DNA of 54,242 bases, taken from Nitrospirota bacterium (GTDB lineage: Bacteria; Nitrospirota; Nitrospiria; Nitrospirales; Nitrospiraceae). The notes beneath the pieces were generated by a model. That model was not told where the DNA came from. It worked only from the letters and a program-made list of their open reading frames with translations, and did not search any database. The stretch is taken from assembly GCA_030682135.1 (NCBI GenBank), contig JAUXQT010000094.1, forward strand, positions 1-54,242, in the 5' to 3' direction. Made by a program: the position numbers and the translations under genes. This document shows, piece by piece, positions 18,356 through 29,282 of the stretch (its first letter is position 1; every line of letters begins with the position of its first letter).

Positions 18356-18580
18356 AAGGGGTGGCTGGGACGATCCCAACTGCGCGCGTCGTTCCAATCC
18401 CCCATTCACTTTCAAGGGTGGCCTAGTCGATCCTCGATTGCGCGCGTCGAACAATACAAATGCCCCCTCCAAGCTTGCTTGTTCTCTCTTTAGGGATGGG
18501 GGCTGATTGATCTTCCACTGCGCGCGTCCAACGAGGGCCTTCTGAGGCCGCGCGCTGCGCGAGCACAGAAGATCATCAGG
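18356..18580. repeat. Array of three R2-type GC-rich palindromic repeats
   Basis: Three related units begin near 18356, 18412 and 18492. Each has GGGTGG or a variant, a short pairing stem around GATC, and then TGCGCGCGTC. The third is full length and continues with CGAGGGCCTT, GAGGCCGCGC and TGCGCGAGCACAG. A further full unit lies at 38060-38145. In the third unit the outer arms pair (CTGATTGATCTTC with GAAGATCATCAGG, imperfect). The array sits between two convergent genes. Confidence 0.75.
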
Positions 18581-18642
18581 CTTCATCCCACTCTCTGTTC
18601 CACGAGCAGGAGAGCGGCCAGGCCTCCCTTCGACTCTGACAA

Positions 18643-21600
18643 CTAACTGGCCGTATAGCCAAACACAACGACAATGTCTTTCATCTTTCCAAGATCTGCG
18701 GCATTCGTTGCTGTCAGCTCCCATTCCGACTGAGCGTTATTCTCCCTCTGAATCACCACTTGCAGGTCCCGCACAGTCTCGTGCAGAAGGCTTCCGAACG
18801 GAGCGCCAGCTTGGGTGATAACAGGACTGTTTAAGCGCTTCAATGAGGGCAAGGTTGCCGGCGGAGGATTACTGTCCTTTATCGGCACTCCGAAGATATC
18901 CACCTGACGAACGGTTAACGTCTTCCCCTGCACAAAGAACGGAAAGCGATTCTTGCTGATGGAAAATTTCGCACTCCTCGCCCCGGCAGCCGACTGAGTG
19001 AGCTGGGCCCATTCTGTCGGGAACTCCTGCCTCAGACTGAATATGCGCGTGAGGCCATTTTCCCCTTCGGAGCGTATGAAGGCATTCACAGCTGCGTTCA
19101 GCTCTGAGATAACCTGTGGCTTGAACGATCCTCCACCGTCCCGGGCGGTATATCGCACATGCAGCACGACATCACTGATGGTCCCATAGTCGAATTGCGG
19201 GAAGTGTTCCGGGATTTGCAGGCGCCATTCGCTGATGGCTCCGGCCCCCTCGAAAGGCAAGAAGCGTTCATCTCGCAAATTGGTCTCAAACAGGCCACTG
19301 TCGTTCTGACCACTGCTGGTCACGATAGACTGTGTCACGCCCATGCTGTCTGCAAACCGTCTGTCGTCGGCTTGGCGTTCATACTTTCCCGCAAGCAGTA
19401 TATTGCTGTGGCGCACCGTGCTGTTCATCAATGTCAACGTGCAATGCACACCGGTATAGGGCCCGGTAACGCAGGGAACCGTCACACTGACTGACTTGAT
19501 GCGCCGCAGGTAATGACCTGGATGGTCCACATCGAACAACACTTCCGGCAAGCTGATGAAACACGACTGTTCTTCCTTGAGCCTGGCCAAGGCCATCGGG
19601 TCCAACGCCGCCAAGGAAATGTGTTTGACGATCTCATGCTCCCGGCGGTTCTGGTCCAGATAGGCCACATCCATGCGCTTGAGGTCGAAATGCAAACGTT
19701 CGCCTGACAGCAGGCCCTTCTTCAGGCTATCCCAATAGCCGAACTGGACAAAGTTTGAATCCCTCAATCCAAGTTCAAAGCGATAGGCACGCTCAGCACG
19801 TTTGGCGACATCATAGGCGAGCTGATAGCTCTGAAAATACACCGCCGACAACTGCCCTACCATCCAGCTATAGAGTTCCCGGTTCGTGAACTTCGCGCGC
19901 ATGAAGGCGTCCACTTCCTGGGAATGTTCAATCTGCAGGTCATGGTTTTGCAGTTCATGCTCGGCAATCGCCAGACGAATCTCGGCTCCGGCGATTTGCT
20001 TCTCCACCTGTTTCAATTCCTTGGTCGCGAGATCGGCCTGGTGGGTCCAATCTTCCTGACGGCGCTGAAAGCCCCCCAACGTTCCACTCATCGATCCCAT
20101 CGTATTCAAGATAGACGCGGCAACACCGGCGGCACTGCCGAACGCCTGCACGGCACTGGCAATGTTGGCACCGCCATACGTGACTCCGATGGTGACTGGG
20201 GAACCGGCTTTTGCATTCGGAATCAGATGGGCAATACCCGCAAACACATCAGCGCTCAGCTGAATAGACATCGGCACAAGACTGCTGCTTGTCAATGCCA
20301 TCTGAATCTGCTCAAGTTGATTCATAAACGTCCGACTCTGGTAATACTGTTGCCGTGCCGCAACCACCGTCTGAAACTCTCTCAATCCTTCGAGGTTCGC
20401 AGAGGCCTCTTTGATTTGCTGCTCCCTGATCTCCCGCACGGCCTTGAGCACATCGATCTCATGGCTTGAGCGCAATAACGAGAGCGCCTCGCCATCGCGT
20501 TTTTCAAGCGCTGAGAGCAATGCGCTCCCCAGCGACTTGACGTCATTACAGAGTTCGGTAGCTTTGGAAAGCATGACCGCAAACCGATAATGCGGAGCAG
20601 CCGCACTGATATCGCTCAACGCGCTCGCCAAGTCGATGCCGGCTGCAGCAGCCCTTACCAGCAATGCAGGATCGATCGGTGGCTCGTAGATGGGCAGGGA
20701 TCGCTCCACCCCGGCCAGATTCATGCAATGGCGAATCTTGAACAGCCGGTCGGCCACGAGATCCCAATACCCCAGCAACTTGTCGTTAGGGGACGTGCAA
20801 AAATACGGCATAGGCGCCAGTTCCGGCACGGTCCCGTCTCCTGATACCGGCACAGCCGATGGGAAAATATACCCCTCCACTTCCACTAACGCGTTCGACA
20901 GACTATCCGGTCCATTGCTGTCGTAGAGCGTACTATAGGTCTGCACCTTCGCAGCAACGCGCGGCGGTATGTTCTCCGGGCGTTTGCCCAATATCTCTGC
21001 CGCCAGAATGTACAGTTGTGTGGCCTCGTTGATGGACTCAGTGGTGTCCCGGCCGAACAACTGATCGCCCCAGGCCAGCAGGTTGTCGATGTAGTGCATC
21101 ACCACGGACTTCATATAGGCCACGATGCGCATACGAGCGATGGCGTGCGGATTGAACGGCTTGCTGGCCGACTCCGCAACTTGCCGATCCATTTTTGCGC
21201 TATCAGCGAGCAACTGTTCCAGCGTCTGGACGCCACCTGCGGCCTCATTGAAGAATGGCAAGACTTTCCAGAATCGCTCAGGCCCCTGAGCAGAAGGGAC
21301 CGTCGATGTCGGGTCGAACAGATAGTGAAACCACTTTTGGGCTTCTTCAAAACGTTGATTCCTGCTGAGCTGCGTGGCAATCATGAACGGGGCATGGAAG
21401 AACAGTTCCCAGTTGTATTGGGAATAGGCCCCCTCGTATCTGAAATCGATATCTTCTGTCGGAATGGCATCGTCGGATGTATCGAGATCCACCAGCGAGG
21501 CATTCGGCAAATATCGCATAAACTCAGCGCCAGCATCGGTCACTCGTTGATTCTCCAACGTCAACAATCCATCGACCCCATACCGCTTGAGAGACTTGGT

Positions 21601-24600
21601 CAATTCGCACATCCGTGGATGAAAAAACGTATTGAAACGAAGCTTGAATCCACCGACTCCCCCACTTGGCACTGTCTTCAGCGGGACATAATAGGTTCGA
21701 TACTGGTCCTGAAAGAAAAACGGGAAGGAGAACTTACTGGCCACATAGCCCTGATGGGGCAGCAATAATCTGAACGACGCCCCAGGGGTCTCCCCTAGCA
21801 CCGCCATGGCACCCAACGCATTGGAACCATTCTCCACCCCCTCGACCATGGCCATCCCTTGCATATGCGTCCCTTGAATCGGCTCCAACCGTTGCGGAGA
21901 CAGCGCTAACGGGCCTTGCACGAGGGCGAGAGTTCCGTGGCAGTCATCTAATGCGAATTCGCCGATGCCTTGCATGGCGTTGTTATGCTTCGTCGAGGGA
22001 TCTACCTTCGTCGTATCAGTGGTTGTCGTGGAAGGGGCCCACGCTTTCAACTGGATGTAGACCTTGAGTCCCCCGACAAACTCGATTTTGTTCGTGACAA
22101 ATTCGACTTGCTTACTCGAGGACTGCACATAAAAGTCCACTGGCTCAGTGATCGTGACAAACCCGCCAGGCCCCGGGTATTGGCCGCTGCTATGCAGTGT
22201 AAGGGTTTCGTATATTTGTCCGGTGGTAGGGTTCTTCACCAGGATTTTAATGTCATCAATCTCGGAGGGCTGGAGCGGCATCCAATCTTCTTTTCCAAAA
22301 ATGAGCCAATACCAATACGAGGGTTGGGTGGACCGCTTAAAGTAACTCACAATATACTGAGTATTGATTGTGGGCCCTGTCACTGTTTCAGTTGTGCTCG
22401 AATGAGTCAATCCTGGTATCACTGTCACAGTGGGGCCATAACATTCGATGCTGAGCTGCTGCCCGGTTATGCTCTGACGGATCCGTGTCTTGAATGAATA
22501 ATCCTGCGGTGCTTGCGGGGCATGCGGATCCGGATCCTTCGCATGGACCAAAACATCCTTCGACACTTTTTTAGGCGCCCAACCTTTGTGTGTATATTCG
22601 CTCCACGCAAACTTAATCTCCCAGTGCTTTTTTGGATCCTCGTTGTTCTCCCTCTCCGCTTTCGTGGGTTGATCTGACTTTTCCGTGAACAGGGCCCAGA
22701 ACAGATGCAGCCGTCGATTCCACACCACCGGAATGAGATGATCGCCCTCGATATCCAACTCGACCTTCTCCCAGGCTGTCCACACAGTTCCCTCGCGACG
22801 GCGATAGGAGTATCGGTGAGGAACCGTGGGGGTACGGCCGAGCACGTGTAAGACCTTCCGGGCTCCATCGTTGTCCTCGTACATTCCAACAACGTCGAGA
22901 CGAGCCACCTGACCGAGCTTCTCCAAATAGCTGACGAACGCATCTTCGGCAACCTCGGCCGTCAGATCGTTCTGCATGAGTTCGTTCTCAAGGTCCTTGA
23001 AGAATGGCGTCTTGTCGTCGCGCAATTCCGGCTCAATCCAGTTCTCCGGATACAGGAGCACTTTGCGGTTGGCTTCCCACACTCGATATTGTTTACGCCA
23101 TGTCGACCATTGTTTTGCTTGGGCGGCATTCAACTCGGACAACGCTTCCAGGTTCATGAGTGTGCGCTGCACATAGAGCTGCACCGAAGCAATCGCCTGC
23201 TTGATGCGGGTAGTCATCATACAGGGGCCCATTTCGACGTCGATCAGCAAGTGCGCATATAACGCATTGGCATCGTTCAATCGCCACGCCGCGACAAGAT
23301 AGTCCACCAGCGCGATCCGCTGCTTCTCCCGCAAGGGATCGCGCAAGCTCCCGGCCAGCTGCAGCCATTGAGCCGGCTCGTACTTTGCCCGCACCAGATT
23401 CTTGATATCCTCTGCCTGCGCGCCATCTCGTGCATAGACGGCACCACCAGTCGCATTTCTAGTCCAGGCCAAACATTGTTCGGCTGAAGCGCGCAGGCGC
23501 TTCAACATGGCCATGGCCTCTGCTAACCGTCCGACGGTGGCCTCCGAACGCAGCGCCGTCAGGCTCAGATTGAAGCCATTCGTGCCAGCCAGATGTTGCA
23601 CATCGACCAGGTTCCATTCCGTGGCCAGGCTCAGTGCTTCAATGACGGTCGGCGATTGCGCATTTGTCGCGTATGCCGCAGTCAACCAGTCGCTGACTGC
23701 CGATGCTCCATGCGGCAAGGTGTCGCGAAGTCGAGCCAGCTCTGCCAGGCGTGACCAACCAGGGAAGAGGGCATAGCCGTTCGCTGCGGATGCCAGCGGC
23801 AGTTGATTGAAGTCTAGCCAGCCACTAGATGCCCCATGCTCGAACATGGCCCGGACCAGTTCGGTGCTGAAAGCGAACTTGCCAATCATCGCTGCAATCT
23901 TGTGCAGCAACAGACATGTCGAAAACTGCTGTGGAAAGGCGAGCGGAGTGGCACGGAGATTCTGATTACTGCCGGAAAACACAGGATCCACGAACGTCGT
24001 CATCGCCTTCGGACGCTGGTTTCCAGTGGTGCCAGGCACGAGTACCCATACATGTAAAAGGCCCTCAACGGTACTGGCTTCAAGGCCGGTATGTTCGCCC
24101 ACACGCTGTTTAACCATGCGCTCACTGAGCGTCGCACGCAGATACGGCAGAAGTTTGCTTAAGACCAGAGCAAATCGTTGCGCGGGTTTGACATTCGGAT
24201 CACTGAACAAGGCAATCACATCATTGGCCGTTAGAAATCCATCCGTCTCAGCCAACGGAAAGGTGTCGGGAGCGGTGAAGAGCCCGGCAACGGCATTCCG
24301 ATAGCTTTGGTCAGTGGACAGCTTGACCAGGAGATCTCTCTCCATCTCCGTCATGACGCCGATGCAGTTTAGTTTTCTTGCTGCACGATCGTAATAAACC
24401 TTCTTCTTGACCGTATTCGGAAACTCCAACCCGGGCGGTATAGCCGGCAGAGCATAGTCATATACCGGAACCGTAAATCGCCTCATCCGGCGAGCAATAC
24501 AGCTCCTAGGGCTGCTATACAACACCTCCACGGCATCCCTGAACGCTTGATCCATGTTATTGGGGGCCGCCACCAATCGGGTCTTGTCCGCACCGGACAT

Positions 24601-27600
24601 AATCCCCTTGAACCGCAATCGTTGAGCCGTGGCATCGTAACGGATACGTTCTGACAGAGCCGATGGAAACGTAATCGCTGCGCCCAAGCTGGACAACTCG
24701 GCCTCGAAAACATGCGTCTCGTTCAGGACCCCCACCACATCGTCGATTTCCGCTGTATTCCAATTGAGCAATGCCAGTTTCTGGCGCGTCAGTTCTCCAT
24801 CGGAGTCGGTCGTGACCGCAGCGTCGCTGGACGCAGCATCCACGAAGGTATTTTCAGCCGCGATCTGACGCAGGTCAGCGCGCAGAACTTCCAGCATGGC
24901 CGTGATATCCGATTCCGCAACAGCCAACCCCGACGGTGACGATGAGGCACCCCGTAACAGGACATCCAGATCGTCGACACTAAATCCTGACCGTACGACG
25001 AGGCCTGCGGATTTGATGAAGTTCAACGTCGCTGCCGTGTTTAATGTGCCCACTGGCGCAGCGAACGGATCTGCAGTCATAAGCCGGAGCGTCGTGAGAT
25101 ATTGACGCACGGGCAACCCGACAATCCGAGCGAGCAACGCATGACGATAGAGCCGGGACAGATTAGCCAATGACAGTCGATCATCCTGAATCATGCTGGT
25201 TGCGTGTAGCGGATCCTGGATTCGCGGGACCACGAGCGCGTCTGCATGCAGCCGTTGCACATCGTCCGCCCCAATCCCATAGGCAGCCGAGATGACGGCG
25301 ATATGGTCGGATATATTCCGATTGGCCAGATCATTGGGATTTTCCGGGAAGCCCGTCTTATTCAATGTTTTGCTGATAAACATCTGGGCATACAGGGATG
25401 GCACAGCCGGTTCGCCATCTGAGAGATGGTCGATATACCGGGCATGATCAATCTCTGCCCAGAGACTCAGCAGATTTACCACCGGAATGCGGGTTCCCGT
25501 AGACAAGCGATGCAGGTGGGACAACTGCACCAGGAAGCCTTCGGTCATATCCGGCGCGCCGCCTGAATTCCTCGGCGCAAATGCGGAAATTGCCTTATCC
25601 AAATCTCGCATTGGCCAGCCGAGCTTACGCGCTAAACGCACAAATCGATGCGCTTTGGCATACGCAGCCTCGTATGCCAGCGGATCATCTCCCACGGCAT
25701 ACAACGCCAACTTGGCGGTATTACAGGTCATCGGATTGGTGCCATCGGTCGAGACGATGCCCAGCGTACGTTCATTGGGACCATCCACGTTGCGCGGGTT
25801 GACGTAGTAGGTATCCAGCAGGTCTAGCAATTCACGATACGACAAACTGGAACGCTGCAGAAAAATTGACACTCGCCGGAGCACAACGCCCCAATCCCCC
25901 TGGGCTTCGCCGGCCGAGCCGTCGACAGGATCGGGGACATAATTACTTGTCTCGTTCAATCCCCAGAAATTCCACGCGCCGGGATTGGATCCTGGATTCG
26001 TCGGCCCGCCTGTGGTGCTGCCGCTGATGATGCTCGCTTCTTCGGGCGTCAGCCCCAGATATTCGCACGCGACCTGATAATTCGACTCCGGGTCCGGTGC
26101 CGCCCCACGCAAGAAGACCGCCAGCAATTCATGCCGTTGAACGGTCAAGTGCCGTAAATAGAGACGCGCTTCTTCGATGGGCAGATTGAATGGCTGGCTC
26201 CATGGATAGACGGCCTGCCGTAACGAGTTGTACGCATCGCGATGGGTATGTTCAGGATTTGCTTTGAGCTCTTTTGCCGACCAGCTGGTTTGTGGCCAGG
26301 CCATGGCGCTGATGCCCTCGACTTGCCCGTGGTTCACGATCACAAATGCCCAGCTCGAATCCAGAATCGTCCACTTCGCACCTGGCGATTCGACCCGGAC
26401 AGAGGCCTTATCGGTCAGGATGTACTGATGGCTTTTGAAGTCCACGATCAAGCGGTCATCAACAATCTTCAGATCGAGACTCGCCACAACTCCTGCATTC
26501 CAGACCAGCTGGAAACTCCGTGGAACGACATGGGCCTCGAGAAGCTCGTTGACCAGATCCACATAGGGCATCGGCGTGTTGCTGTTCTCGCAGGTCAGCT
26601 CGATATGCTCGACATCCGGCCTACGCCCCAACAAGTTTTGGAGCGGCGAGGGATCGCCACTCATCGGCACGTCGCTGATAAAGTTGAGCGTGTCCACCAG
26701 ATAGGCGGCAGGGCTGTACAGAGAGCGGCAATGTCGGCATTCGCACAACTCCAGCGATCCGAACAATGTCGTCCAACTCGGGAGCGAGCGTTCACCATCA
26801 GGCAATGGGGCTGGTGCGGTCACAGACTGTGTGCCCATCACATACGGCAAAGGCGCTCGGAAGGCGATGGCGTTGTTCATGTACAACGCCATCGCCGTGT
26901 TCTGCACATGCTGCGCATTGCGATACAAAACCTGCGCCTGCTCGGCTCCCCCCAGAACATACGAGTATTGCAGAATGAACGCATACTCGCCCACAGCCAC
27001 CACCCCCACTGCGGAATGCAAACCGTTGGCCATGAGCATCCGTATCGCAGCATAGTCTGGCGTCAGTTTCGAGAGGCGCTGTATGCCTTTGAGTACCGTC
27101 GTAAATGAATCTGTGTTTTCTATACCGGCAAGCTTCGTCTCACGATCAGTCGATAGGTAGACATCGAGCGTCTGTCGGCCAAGATCGAAGTTCGGATTGT
27201 TACCAAAAAATACCGTCAAATCTGCATGACTCTCTTTAAAGGGACTACCCTCGCTGCTATCTGCCTCAATCCGCCGCACGATCGTGGCCGCAGGAAACCC
27301 CTGTTCCAATTGCCGGCTCAGACTGAGGGCATAGGTGTCTATCCTTTCTTCGAGATCGTCACCCGGGACCGTAGCTGGCGCGCCGATGAGGCCGCCATCT
27401 GCCTGTTTGCGGTGCAACAACACCTTCCAGTCATCCAACGCCAGCCGGACGTAGGGTGAGAGGTTGCCGATAGGTCTATACCGCGGATCGGCTTTCGTCA
27501 TTCGCTGCAGTTCACGCACCAGTGGCAGGTAGCGTTCAGACAGTTCGCCGAGCTGCAGGGCCAGACGGATGTCGATCCGCTCCTCATCGCTGAACTGTTC

Positions 27601-28923
27601 CAAGGCGATGAGTTCGCCATACATCGCATCCGACATCTGACTGTTGTGAGCGAGGTACAACTGTGCAACCGTGCGGATCTTATCCCCGTCCGAAAGCACC
27701 GTACGCAGCAAGTCGCCCAGCGAGGCAGGCTCGCCTTCGCCACCTTGGGTGGTGGCATGGTCCGCCTGCAACGCGCGCAACAGGGCGATGATGGCGTCCA
27801 TCTCCTCGCTAGACAGGTGCCGAATGACATGTTCCTGCGACGATTTCTCCAGAGCCTCGCGCAACGTCAACAGTTCCAAGGCTAACAGGTCGTCCAGAGC
27901 ACTCGGCAGGTTTTGGCGGAACAGTCCGTAGAAGATGAATTGATCGACGATATCGGTCTCGACATGACGTCTGGCGCTTTCGACAAGCCACTGGATGTAA
28001 CGCCGATCGATGCCCGTGTCGGCGGTGAGAAAGGCGATATCCTCCTCGGTCAGATCCTGTTGGGGCACATCGCGCAGCAGCGGTGTGATGTCGCGAACCA
28101 GGCTATCAAATTCCGACGGACCCCGAGAATCGGCGCTTGGCAAGGTGAGATCCACCGCAACATCCTTTTTGGCATTGAAGATAATCTGAGACGATGCCAA
28201 TTCGTTATTCTTTTCATCGCATACGCGAACGACCAGGTCAGCCAACCCTTTTTCGGAACGCTGAAATTTGTCATACGTGTACGGAATTTCGTAGAGTCCC
28301 GACTCGGTCGTTTTTGTGTGCCCCAAAGGTTCTTCCCAACGCATATCGCGATCGAATGCTTTCACGATCACGTGCGATACCGGCCTGCCATCGCTGTGAC
28401 GCACAGTGCCGCGAACGCGATACATCGCGGGAGTGAGGGAGATATTCACCTCGGTCAGGCGTCCGGCGTTATTCACTCGTCTGGATTGTCCAATCAGTTC
28501 ACCCTGTTCGTTGTACACACGAACAACCAGTTCGGGGCCGCCCTTTTCAGCAACGGAGCGCTGATACAGGGCGGCAGAATATACAATTGAGAAACGGCCC
28601 TTGGCATCGGTGAGCGCTGTTCCCAGGTTATTTTCGCCGGCTACGTCCAGATCGAGTGCAACCACCTTCACTCCCGCTGCTGGCCGCTTATCTGCATACA
28701 TGACCTGTCCAGACACGACAAAGTCGTCCACGCCATCCTTCCCTGGCGTATCGCTTATCATTTGTCGAGAGCGGGATGACGCCGTTGGTTTGGGGCTGAC
28801 CGCAGGCTTGCGCGGCGCAGTGGATTGAGCACGCGCTAGTTTCGCAGCGGTCTTTCTGCCAGGTGTGATGGTCTGTTTCTTGGACTTGCTTGTATTCCCG
28901 CTCACCTTCTTGCTTTTAGCCAT
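18643..28923 (-). CDS. Tc (ABC) toxin subunit A, extended form
   Basis: 3426 residues, well above the usual 2400-2500; AGGGAGA lies 6 bases before the ATG. Order: a Lys-rich tail (1-62); two transthyretin-like repeats (about 67-165 and 168-262); the long shell region with CECRHCRSLYSPAAYLVD near 728, a Cys-containing signature seen in TcA relatives; a neuraminidase-like part (WTAWEKVELDIEGDHLIPVV near 2050); a hydrophobic Gly/Ala segment (about 2900-2950) and a long amphipathic coil (2958-3010), matching the pore and central channel; and a C-terminal TcB-binding part. TcA pentamers bind target cells and inject the TcB-TcC cargo. The only partner in the window is the fused TcB-TcC gene just upstream, separated by 424 bases. 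The extra N-terminus is the odd part. Confidence 0.92.
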   Translation of the reverse strand: MAKSKKVSGNTSKSKKQTITPGRKTAAKLARAQSTAPRKPAVSPKPTASSRSRQMISDTPGKDGVDDFVVSGQVMYADKRPAAGVKVVALDLDVAGENNLGTALTDAKGRFSIVYSAALYQRSVAEKGGPELVVRVYNEQGELIGQSRRVNNAGRLTEVNISLTPAMYRVRGTVRHSDGRPVSHVIVKAFDRDMRWEEPLGHTKTTESGLYEIPYTYDKFQRSEKGLADLVVRVCDEKNNELASSQIIFNAKKDVAVDLTLPSADSRGPSEFDSLVRDITPLLRDVPQQDLTEEDIAFLTADTGIDRRYIQWLVESARRHVETDIVDQFIFYGLFRQNLPSALDDLLALELLTLREALEKSSQEHVIRHLSSEEMDAIIALLRALQADHATTQGGEGEPASLGDLLRTVLSDGDKIRTVAQLYLAHNSQMSDAMYGELIALEQFSDEERIDIRLALQLGELSERYLPLVRELQRMTKADPRYRPIGNLSPYVRLALDDWKVLLHRKQADGGLIGAPATVPGDDLEERIDTYALSLSRQLEQGFPAATIVRRIEADSSEGSPFKESHADLTVFFGNNPNFDLGRQTLDVYLSTDRETKLAGIENTDSFTTVLKGIQRLSKLTPDYAAIRMLMANGLHSAVGVVAVGEYAFILQYSYVLGGAEQAQVLYRNAQHVQNTAMALYMNNAIAFRAPLPYVMGTQSVTAPAPLPDGERSLPSWTTLFGSLELCECRHCRSLYSPAAYLVDTLNFISDVPMSGDPSPLQNLLGRRPDVEHIELTCENSNTPMPYVDLVNELLEAHVVPRSFQLVWNAGVVASLDLKIVDDRLIVDFKSHQYILTDKASVRVESPGAKWTILDSSWAFVIVNHGQVEGISAMAWPQTSWSAKELKANPEHTHRDAYNSLRQAVYPWSQPFNLPIEEARLYLRHLTVQRHELLAVFLRGAAPDPESNYQVACEYLGLTPEEASIISGSTTGGPTNPGSNPGAWNFWGLNETSNYVPDPVDGSAGEAQGDWGVVLRRVSIFLQRSSLSYRELLDLLDTYYVNPRNVDGPNERTLGIVSTDGTNPMTCNTAKLALYAVGDDPLAYEAAYAKAHRFVRLARKLGWPMRDLDKAISAFAPRNSGGAPDMTEGFLVQLSHLHRLSTGTRIPVVNLLSLWAEIDHARYIDHLSDGEPAVPSLYAQMFISKTLNKTGFPENPNDLANRNISDHIAVISAAYGIGADDVQRLHADALVVPRIQDPLHATSMIQDDRLSLANLSRLYRHALLARIVGLPVRQYLTTLRLMTADPFAAPVGTLNTAATLNFIKSAGLVVRSGFSVDDLDVLLRGASSSPSGLAVAESDITAMLEVLRADLRQIAAENTFVDAASSDAAVTTDSDGELTRQKLALLNWNTAEIDDVVGVLNETHVFEAELSSLGAAITFPSALSERIRYDATAQRLRFKGIMSGADKTRLVAAPNNMDQAFRDAVEVLYSSPRSCIARRMRRFTVPVYDYALPAIPPGLEFPNTVKKKVYYDRAARKLNCIGVMTEMERDLLVKLSTDQSYRNAVAGLFTAPDTFPLAETDGFLTANDVIALFSDPNVKPAQRFALVLSKLLPYLRATLSERMVKQRVGEHTGLEASTVEGLLHVWVLVPGTTGNQRPKAMTTFVDPVFSGSNQNLRATPLAFPQQFSTCLLLHKIAAMIGKFAFSTELVRAMFEHGASSGWLDFNQLPLASAANGYALFPGWSRLAELARLRDTLPHGASAVSDWLTAAYATNAQSPTVIEALSLATEWNLVDVQHLAGTNGFNLSLTALRSEATVGRLAEAMAMLKRLRASAEQCLAWTRNATGGAVYARDGAQAEDIKNLVRAKYEPAQWLQLAGSLRDPLREKQRIALVDYLVAAWRLNDANALYAHLLIDVEMGPCMMTTRIKQAIASVQLYVQRTLMNLEALSELNAAQAKQWSTWRKQYRVWEANRKVLLYPENWIEPELRDDKTPFFKDLENELMQNDLTAEVAEDAFVSYLEKLGQVARLDVVGMYEDNDGARKVLHVLGRTPTVPHRYSYRRREGTVWTAWEKVELDIEGDHLIPVVWNRRLHLFWALFTEKSDQPTKAERENNEDPKKHWEIKFAWSEYTHKGWAPKKVSKDVLVHAKDPDPHAPQAPQDYSFKTRIRQSITGQQLSIECYGPTVTVIPGLTHSSTTETVTGPTINTQYIVSYFKRSTQPSYWYWLIFGKEDWMPLQPSEIDDIKILVKNPTTGQIYETLTLHSSGQYPGPGGFVTITEPVDFYVQSSSKQVEFVTNKIEFVGGLKVYIQLKAWAPSTTTTDTTKVDPSTKHNNAMQGIGEFALDDCHGTLALVQGPLALSPQRLEPIQGTHMQGMAMVEGVENGSNALGAMAVLGETPGASFRLLLPHQGYVASKFSFPFFFQDQYRTYYVPLKTVPSGGVGGFKLRFNTFFHPRMCELTKSLKRYGVDGLLTLENQRVTDAGAEFMRYLPNASLVDLDTSDDAIPTEDIDFRYEGAYSQYNWELFFHAPFMIATQLSRNQRFEEAQKWFHYLFDPTSTVPSAQGPERFWKVLPFFNEAAGGVQTLEQLLADSAKMDRQVAESASKPFNPHAIARMRIVAYMKSVVMHYIDNLLAWGDQLFGRDTTESINEATQLYILAAEILGKRPENIPPRVAAKVQTYSTLYDSNGPDSLSNALVEVEGYIFPSAVPVSGDGTVPELAPMPYFCTSPNDKLLGYWDLVADRLFKIRHCMNLAGVERSLPIYEPPIDPALLVRAAAAGIDLASALSDISAAAPHYRFAVMLSKATELCNDVKSLGSALLSALEKRDGEALSLLRSSHEIDVLKAVREIREQQIKEASANLEGLREFQTVVAARQQYYQSRTFMNQLEQIQMALTSSSLVPMSIQLSADVFAGIAHLIPNAKAGSPVTIGVTYGGANIASAVQAFGSAAGVAASILNTMGSMSGTLGGFQRRQEDWTHQADLATKELKQVEKQIAGAEIRLAIAEHELQNHDLQIEHSQEVDAFMRAKFTNRELYSWMVGQLSAVYFQSYQLAYDVAKRAERAYRFELGLRDSNFVQFGYWDSLKKGLLSGERLHFDLKRMDVAYLDQNRREHEIVKHISLAALDPMALARLKEEQSCFISLPEVLFDVDHPGHYLRRIKSVSVTVPCVTGPYTGVHCTLTLMNSTVRHSNILLAGKYERQADDRRFADSMGVTQSIVTSSGQNDSGLFETNLRDERFLPFEGAGAISEWRLQIPEHFPQFDYGTISDVVLHVRYTARDGGGSFKPQVISELNAAVNAFIRSEGENGLTRIFSLRQEFPTEWAQLTQSAAGARSAKFSISKNRFPFFVQGKTLTVRQVDIFGVPIKDSNPPPATLPSLKRLNSPVITQAGAPFGSLLHETVRDLQVVIQRENNAQSEWELTATNAADLGKMKDIVVVFGYTAS

Positions 28924-29162
28924 TTCCCATCTCCCTGATGCCCGTAAAATCTGTTACCTGCTCACGTTCTCGTTCGCTGATTACTAATTGGCCGCATAAG
29001 TCGGGACAGTCAATTGCGTTCGCACACCTATCGATGGCGTTTCACTCCATCATCCACGGCTGCATCATCAATAAATAGCTTTGCGCGCAAGAAACAAGAT
29101 CTGACCACGCGCAAGTTCCAGGCTTCAATAAAAGCTCCCGACCCCTTTGCTTTGATCAACCG
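28924..29162 (-). other. Leader of the TcA gene
   Basis: No gene. Read on the minus strand it starts with AAAGGGGTCGGGAGC just after the stop of the truncated transposase and ends with the TcA ribosome-binding site AGGGAGA. I see no clear promoter. TcA may be transcribed from the TcB-TcC promoter. Confidence 0.4.
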
Positions 29163-29282
29163 TCAATCTGCTGCCATCAAATCCCACAATGGCTCCTGAC
29201 ACCTCTGACTTCCTCGCACATTCGCCCGATTGAGCACGTGATAGACCGCATCTGTGAACATGGAACGCAACCGTTTCCTCAT
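29163..29282 (-). pseudogene. Truncated REP-associated tyrosine transposase (RAYT) remnant
   Basis: A 39-residue frame beginning MRKRLRSMFTDAVYHVLNRA and continuing NVRG. The YHVLNRANVR stretch matches the N-terminal motif of REP-associated HUH transposases (usually YHVxNRGNxR). After it the family similarity stops and the frame ends with QEPLWDLMAAD. The catalytic HUH and Tyr motifs are absent, so it is dead. Its presence fits the abundant palindromic repeats in the window. The family call rests on the short motif alone. Confidence 0.6.

Noticed and set aside
18356..18580. CRISPR-like array
   Set aside because: The units are palindromic, of unequal length and spacing, and diverge between copies; there are no uniform spacers and no cas genes.
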